From positions 1-6,416 of the forward strand of contig JAFADB010000264.1 in the NCBI GenBank assembly GCA_023425225.1: a DNA stretch of 6,416 nt, read 5' to 3'. The notes under the pieces are model-generated. The model saw only the letters and a list, made by a program, of their open reading frames with translations. It was not told the DNA's origin and ran no database searches. The stretch is from Pseudomonadota bacterium (GTDB lineage Bacteria; Pseudomonadota; Gammaproteobacteria; Xanthomonadales; Xanthomonadaceae). Shown in pieces: positions 6,085-6,416 of this stretch (position 1 is the first letter of the stretch; every line of letters starts with the position of its first letter). The translations under genes were made by a program, and so were the position numbers.

Positions 6085-6416
<332 letters not shown>

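Overview
The window is high-GC (roughly two thirds G+C by eye) gammaproteobacterial chromosome. The protein sequences look most like Xanthomonadaceae (the Xanthomonas / Stenotrophomonas / Pseudoxanthomonas group). Two things suggest this: a bacterial kynurenine-to-quinolinate gene set, and close agreement of the asnS, can and sbcB products with gammaproteobacterial families. I cannot name the genus from this sequence alone. Every gene I can support lies on the minus strand, so transcription runs from high to low coordinates. The many long plus-strand frames are GC-driven shadows.

In transcription order: (1) the last 109 codons of asnS (asparaginyl-tRNA synthetase). (2) One base after its stop, three small unnamed genes follow: a 79-residue two-helix membrane protein, a 101-residue two-helix membrane protein and a 104-residue acidic soluble protein. 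They are joined by GTGA and ATGA stop/start overlaps. (3) A 166-base GC-hairpin-rich gap. (4) can, a beta-class carbonic anhydrase. (5) haaO, kynU and kmo, the three enzymes taking kynurenine through 3-hydroxykynurenine and 3-hydroxyanthranilate to the quinolinate precursor used for NAD synthesis. (6) After a short gap with a possible -10 box, sbcB (exonuclease I), cut by the left window edge.

The three pathway genes are arranged in the reverse of reaction order (last enzyme first). haaO starts 14 bases after the can stop, so can probably shares the transcript. The first steps (tryptophan 2,3-dioxygenase, kynurenine formamidase) and the last (nadC) are not in this window. KynU carries the residues that in animal kynureninase favour 3-hydroxykynurenine, which fits a biosynthetic, quinolinate-directed route rather than anthranilate production.

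No mobile element, CRISPR array, RNA gene or defence system is visible. The least explained part is the small-gene cassette behind asnS. No gene-free stretch exceeds 300 bases.
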